This document shows, piece after piece, positions 60,326-64,000 of a stretch of 64,000 nucleotides of DNA. The notes beneath the pieces are model-generated. The model ran no database searches and was not told where the DNA came from. It saw only the letters and a list, made by a program, of their open reading frames with translations. Source of the stretch: JANQQJ01 sp046290575. GTDB taxonomy: Bacteria; Pseudomonadota; Alphaproteobacteria; SMXS01. The stretch spans positions 1 to 64,000 of the forward strand of contig JBKAGX010000009.1 of the NCBI GenBank assembly GCA_046290575.1, read 5' to 3'. A program made the translations under genes and the position numbers. Position 1 is the first letter of the stretch. Each line of letters starts with the position of its first letter.

Positions 60326-61621
60326 TTACTCTTCCCGGACCTGAACCAGCACGCCTTCACCAATCTCGGCAAAACGCGACGTCACCACGGTCTCGCCATT
60401 CTCCAGCGCCCCGGTCAAAAAGACGTCGTCGCCGGAAAAACCAGCGACAGATACCGGCCGACGCTCCAACCTGTTCTCCGTAACCACATAGACATGGTCG
60501 CCATCGTAAACCGCACCTTCCGGAAGCCGTGCAACCTGCTCATAGGCCCGGTCCGGGAACTGGACTTCAACAAAGGCTCCCGGCCTGAGGCGTATATCTT
60601 CCGGCGCGGCATCAAGAACGGCGAACACATCGACGCCGCCGGTCTGTGCTTCGATTTCAGCACCGACCCGGGTGACAGTGCCCTGATAGGCAAGCGGCCT
60701 GCCGCCGACCCGCCAGGTCACCGTAATCTGCCGGCCGATGACCTCCTCGCCGACATCGAGTATCCGGCCATATTGCGCGTCGGTGATGTTGAACTTCACT
60801 TCGAGGCGGTCCGAACTCGCCATCATGGCGATCCGGTCGTTGACGCCGACGCGCTTGCCGAGTTCAGCACCCACACTGCTGACATAACCATCGAAAGGCG
60901 CAACGAGCTGCGTGTCAGACAGGTCTCGTTCAGACCGCCGCAGAGCAACCTGCCGCTGCTGAACCTGGGCGGCTTCAATTTCCACCCGCGCCGCACGTGA
61001 GGTCACAGCCCACTGAGCGGCATTAAAGGATCGTTCTGCATTATCGAGAAATGCCTTGGACACCGTTCCTTTTCCCTGGAGCTGGCGAGCCCGTTCCAGA
61101 TCACGCTCTGCGATATCGAGTTGTTGCTGATCGATCTTCAGACCCTCGCGTTCCGAACGCAGGCGCGCCTGCGCCTCCATCATACGGGCCTTGGCGTCAT
61201 CGACAGCGGCCTGGTAATCAAAGGGATCGATCTGGATCAGCAGTTCGCCGGCTTTGACGACACCACCGTCGTGAAAATTCTCGCCGGTTTCGATTACCCG
61301 TCCCGCCACCAGCGATCTCAACTCGGTCTCACGGCCTGCTGCTATCTCGCCGAACAGAATCTGGGTTGGCCGGGTGTCTTCAAACGCCACGTCCGCGACA
61401 GAAACAGCCCAACTGCGTTCCCGTGGCTCCGTCGGCTCTACGGTCGGCGAGAGGACATTCAGCACGATAAACACGAAAACCGCCGCGGCAATGATGACCA
61501 CGGGTATCAGAACACGGGTACGAAGCAATGTGCTCCGTCCATTCAACCGTTGATATATCGCCTTGGAGACGTCCTCGTATTTCACACGTTGCGTCCTTGG
61601 AAAAACTGTCCCCGAAGCCAT
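60326..61621 (-). CDS. RND efflux periplasmic adaptor (membrane fusion protein)
   Basis: A 431-residue adaptor. A single N-terminal membrane helix covers about residues 36-60. The lipoyl half-motifs are RSLVAGRVIETGENFHDGGV and LVAPFDGYVSSVGAELGKRV, separated by a long coiled-coil hairpin of about 95 residues. The beta-barrel and membrane-proximal domains follow (VKFNITDAQYGRILDVGEEV to the end). It links the RND pump to an outer-membrane channel. Its stop codon is directly next to the permease start, so the two form an operon with this gene first. Confidence 0.95.
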   Translation of the reverse strand: MASGTVFPRTQRVKYEDVSKAIYQRLNGRSTLLRTRVLIPVVIIAAAVFVFIVLNVLSPTVEPTEPRERSWAVSVADVAFEDTRPTQILFGEIAAGRETELRSLVAGRVIETGENFHDGGVVKAGELLIQIDPFDYQAAVDDAKARMMEAQARLRSEREGLKIDQQQLDIAERDLERARQLQGKGTVSKAFLDNAERSFNAAQWAVTSRAARVEIEAAQVQQRQVALRRSERDLSDTQLVAPFDGYVSSVGAELGKRVGVNDRIAMMASSDRLEVKFNITDAQYGRILDVGEEVIGRQITVTWRVGGRPLAYQGTVTRVGAEIEAQTGGVDVFAVLDAAPEDIRLRPGAFVEVQFPDRAYEQVARLPEGAVYDGDHVYVVTENRLERRPVSVAGFSGDDVFLTGALENGETVVTSRFAEIGEGVLVQVREE

Positions 61622-61701
61622 ATGCTGGGCCTCGACAAAGATGTGGCCAGCCCGTTCACCTTATTCAACCTGTAAACTTGCACGTTCAAGGTCCGAAAAC
61701 C

Positions 61702-62868
61702 ATGCGCAAAAAAGCACGCGACGCGTCAGAAATTCTTGCCACACTGGTCGGATTCGACACCGTAAGCCGCAATTCAAACCTCCAACTGATAGATTTTGTC
61801 GCGGAATACTTGTCCGCCTGGGGCATCGAAGCCGACGTCATCGCAGACGAAGCCGGCGGAAAAGCCAACCTTTTCGCCACTTTGGGTGGTCCATCTGATG
61901 TTCCGGGCATTGTCCTTTCAGGCCACACAGACGTTGTACCAGTCGACGGACAGGACTGGATCACGGATCCGTTCACCATGGTCGAAAAGGATGGGCGGCT
62001 TTTTGGTCGTGGTACGGCAGATATGAAGGGGTTTCTGGCGATCTGCCTGGCGCTGACCCCTGAAATCGCTGCCGCAAAGCTGCGCGAACCCATCCACGTC
62101 GCCTTTTCCTATGACGAGGAAGTCGGGTGCCGCGGTGTGCACAGCATGGTTGAGAAGATCAGCCACCGGCACCCGTTACCGCGCGCCTGCATCATTGGCG
62201 AGCCTACCAGCATGAAGGTGGTGACCGCCCATAAGGGGATATGCGTCTACCGCACCGTCATTAAGGGCCGCGAGGCCCATTCCAGCGACACCGAATTCGG
62301 GGTGAGTGCCAATTTCGCTGGCGGCCGGTTGATGGAGTTTCTGAGAAATCTGCTTGCAGAAATGAAAGAACGCGGTGACGACACAGGGCGCTTCCAGCCG
62401 CCCTACACCACCATCAATGTGGGGTCGGTGACCGGCGGTACCGCGATCAACATCATTCCCAATGAGTGCACGCTTACCTGGGAGTACCGGCCGCTGCCGC
62501 AAGCGGACGATCAGGAGATCATCAACCGGTTTACTGAGTTTGCCGAATCTGAAGTCCTGCCGGAGATGCAGGCCCGGTTCCCGGACGCCAGCATCACCAC
62601 TGAAGAAATCGCCCGTGCGCCGGCGCTGATGCGCCAGCAGGGGTCACCCGCAGAAGAGCTTGTGCTGGCGCTGACCGGCCAAAACCAGACCGAGGCCGTC
62701 TCGTTTGCCACGGAGGGCGGCATCTTCCAGGCGGCTGATATTCCCACCGTCGTTTGCGGACCGGGCTCCATCGAGCAGGCCCACCGGCCCAATGAGTTCA
62801 TCGCACTGAGTGAACTGGATGCCGGCGTCGGGTTTGTTGAAAAGCTGGTTGCGGCCCTGTCTGATTAG
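61702..62868 (+). CDS. argE: Acetylornithine deacetylase
   Basis: A 388-residue M20 family deacetylase from ATG 61702; a longer frame from 61528 overlaps the divergent adaptor gene and is rejected. Metal-binding motifs are LSGHTDVVPVDGQDW, GRGTADMKGFLAI, SYDEEVGC with the general-base Glu and IIGEPTSMKVV; the dimer part has AHKGICVYRTVIKGREAHSS. It releases acetate from N-acetylornithine in arginine synthesis. argB and argF also lie in this window. Its stop overlaps the hslO stop by 4 nt. Confidence 0.93.
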   Translation: MRKKARDASEILATLVGFDTVSRNSNLQLIDFVAEYLSAWGIEADVIADEAGGKANLFATLGGPSDVPGIVLSGHTDVVPVDGQDWITDPFTMVEKDGRLFGRGTADMKGFLAICLALTPEIAAAKLREPIHVAFSYDEEVGCRGVHSMVEKISHRHPLPRACIIGEPTSMKVVTAHKGICVYRTVIKGREAHSSDTEFGVSANFAGGRLMEFLRNLLAEMKERGDDTGRFQPPYTTINVGSVTGGTAINIIPNECTLTWEYRPLPQADDQEIINRFTEFAESEVLPEMQARFPDASITTEEIARAPALMRQQGSPAEELVLALTGQNQTEAVSFATEGGIFQAADIPTVVCGPGSIEQAHRPNEFIALSELDAGVGFVEKLVAALSD

Positions 62869-63740
62869 GCCGGCGGGTCGAACACATATTCCGACGTACA
62901 GAACTCGCAGGTGACGACAATCTTGCCGTCGACAACCATGTCGGCCAGATCCTCCGTAGCAAACTGCTTCAGAACCCTGCCGATCCTGTCGCGGCTGCAC
63001 TGACAAAACACCTCTACCGGCTCAGGATCGAAAACACGCACACCCGGTTCATGGAACAGCCGGAACAAGAGCCTGTCGGGCGGCAGGTCGCTGTCGATGA
63101 GTTCTTCGTCGCGGACGCTCGACATCAGGATTGCAGCTTCGCGCCAGGCTTCATCGTCGCGGTCTTCGAGCGGCCGGCCGGCCGGCGGCAGATATTGCAG
63201 CATGATGCCGCTGGCGCGCCATTGGCCATCAACCTGTCGCGCACTGAGCTTAACCGCGGTCGGCAATTGTTCTGAATCGTCGAAATATTTCTGGGCGCAT
63301 TCAGCCAGTGTGCCGCCTTCGAGACCGACGATGCCCTGATACCGCTCCATATCGGCGCCCTGGTCGACCGTGAAAGCCAGATGGCCCGCGCCCATCAATT
63401 GCGGCACCTCACGTCCCGGATCGATGCCACCTTCGACAGCAGCCTGATAGGTTACTTCATCGTAGCTGACCCACCCCCGCAGCGCCCCCGGTGTCCGGAA
63501 GTCCGCCACAATGGAACCGACCGGGCCATTACCCTTCGCCTGGAGGGTAAGCTTGCCATCGAATTTGATGGTGTTGCCCAGCATCGCGGCCAGGGTAAGG
63601 GCATGCGCCAGCAATTCCGATATCGGCGCCGGGTAATCATGCTTGGACAGAATTTCATCCACCGCCGAGGTCAGCCGGACGACGCGGCCCCGGACTTCCT
63701 GACCATCAATCTGGAAAGGCAGAATAGCGTTCTGGTCCAT
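62865..63740 (-). CDS. hslO: Redox-regulated chaperone Hsp33
   Basis: A 291-residue Hsp33. The zinc/redox switch is the CxC plus CxxC pair: CQCSR near residue 247 and CEFC near residue 280. LQAKGNGPVGSIVADFRTPG and the QLMGAGHLAFTVDQG strand are typical. Oxidation releases zinc and opens the chaperone. I use ATG 63740 (MDQNAILPFQ); a GTG at 63767 would overlap argF by 19 nt. It lies just downstream of argF on the same strand, a common alphaproteobacterial order. Confidence 0.95.
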   Translation of the reverse strand: MDQNAILPFQIDGQEVRGRVVRLTSAVDEILSKHDYPAPISELLAHALTLAAMLGNTIKFDGKLTLQAKGNGPVGSIVADFRTPGALRGWVSYDEVTYQAAVEGGIDPGREVPQLMGAGHLAFTVDQGADMERYQGIVGLEGGTLAECAQKYFDDSEQLPTAVKLSARQVDGQWRASGIMLQYLPPAGRPLEDRDDEAWREAAILMSSVRDEELIDSDLPPDRLLFRLFHEPGVRVFDPEPVEVFCQCSRDRIGRVLKQFATEDLADMVVDGKIVVTCEFCTSEYVFDPPA

Positions 63741-63748
63741 ATCAGCCG

Positions 63749-64000
63749 TTACTTCTGAAGGCACCACAACAGGATCGCCTTTTGCGCATGCAGGCGATTC
63801 TCAGCCTCGTCCCAGACTACCGATTGCGGTCCGTCGATGACTGGCGCATCAACCTCTTCGCCTCGGTGAGCGGGCAGACAATGCAGGAAGATCGCATCGC
63901 TCTTGGCTTCGGCCATCAGCGCCTCGGTCACCCGGTAGGGTGCCAGGGTGGCAAGCCGCGCATCGCGCCCGGAATCGCCCATTGAAACGAATGTGTCGGT
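63749..64000 (-). CDS. argF: Ornithine carbamoyltransferase (3' part, 5' cut by window)
   Basis: The frame is open to the window edge; about 83 residues are seen. TDTFVSMGDSGRD and the catalytic HCLPAHRGEEVDAPVIDG, then SVVWDEAENRLHAQKAILLW, are diagnostic for the C-terminal domain of ArgF, which joins carbamoyl phosphate and ornithine to citrulline. The HCLP Cys that contacts ornithine is present. The start lies outside the window. It probably shares a transcript with hslO. Confidence 0.95.
   Translation of the reverse strand, partial: TDTFVSMGDSGRDARLATLAPYRVTEALMAEAKSDAIFLHCLPAHRGEEVDAPVIDGPQSVVWDEAENRLHAQKAILLWCLQK

Overview
The window looks like chromosome of a GC-rich alphaproteobacterium. 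The evidence is the rpmH-rnpA-yidD-yidC-engB-argB order, an alphaproteobacterial-type SAM-II riboswitch before metZ, argF next to hslO, a TIGR02186 membrane protein behind a TauE exporter, and RpoH as the only sigma factor seen. Genus cannot be fixed from sequence alone; a free-living, probably marine Rhodospirillales-like organism is an inference. Most of the window is dense core and catabolic genes with short operons. One patch (18.5-23.4 kb) looks accessory.

Layout. 0-3 kb: two enoyl-CoA hydratases and a CaiB-type CoA transferase (acyl-CoA or carnitine-like metabolism). 3-6.6 kb: an alanine-zipper-like lipoprotein, a SnoaL-like protein, tRNA-Arg(ACG), a lipoprotein and a P1 peptidase. 6.6-12 kb: gamma-glutamyltransferase, then a leftward run of DUF547, TVP38, histidine kinase and orphan ParA. 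12.1-16.5 kb: the core block from rpmH to argB. 16.5-18.5 kb: an N-acyl-D-amino-acid deacylase and tRNA-Arg(CCG). 18.5-23.4 kb: a gene remnant, a TupA-like ATP-grasp gene, a flavocytochrome-type reductase, a nitroreductase, four diverged 27-nt repeats, a degenerate tRNA 3' end and small ORFs. 23.5-27 kb: D,D-carboxypeptidase, monooxygenase, D-Ala-D-Ala dipeptidase and a diguanylate cyclase. 26.9-32.2 kb: a 1752-residue repeat protein. 32-39 kb: Nudix, J-domain, LLM oxidoreductase, cyclotransferase, acyl-CoA ligase, SDR and OsmC. 39-45.7 kb: P450, TauE, TIGR02186, rpoH, CsgG-like and aminotransferase. 45.8-53.2 kb: a Lon-like protease, Usp, tRNA-Gly, MscS, radical SAM and a MASE1 kinase. 53.2-57.2 kb: SAM-II riboswitch, metZ, apaG, folE and trkH. 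57.2-64 kb: an RND efflux pair, argE, hslO and the 3' part of argF.

How genes fit together. Arginine biosynthesis appears three times (argB, argE, argF). The core block makes ribosomes, RNase P and the membrane insertase. The D-Ala carboxypeptidase and D-Ala-D-Ala dipeptidase suggest peptidoglycan turnover. The acyl-CoA ligase, SDR, OsmC, P450 and LLM genes look like oxidation of hydrophobic substrates.

Most interesting. (1) The giant secreted protein has about 20 copies of an Asn/Asp-rich core and no visible Lys, Cys or Trp after its signal peptide. It looks like an undescribed beta-solenoid or amyloid-like surface protein, and a CsgG-like gene lies 11 kb away. (2) The metZ leader contains alternating GACC/GGTC segments that would let the SAM-II pseudoknot choose between an antiterminator and a terminator. 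(3) The tRNA-Arg-proximal patch carries four copies of a diverged palindromic repeat and an att-like tRNA fragment. (4) A strong promoter and a terminator-like hairpin sit directly in front of the MASE1 kinase.
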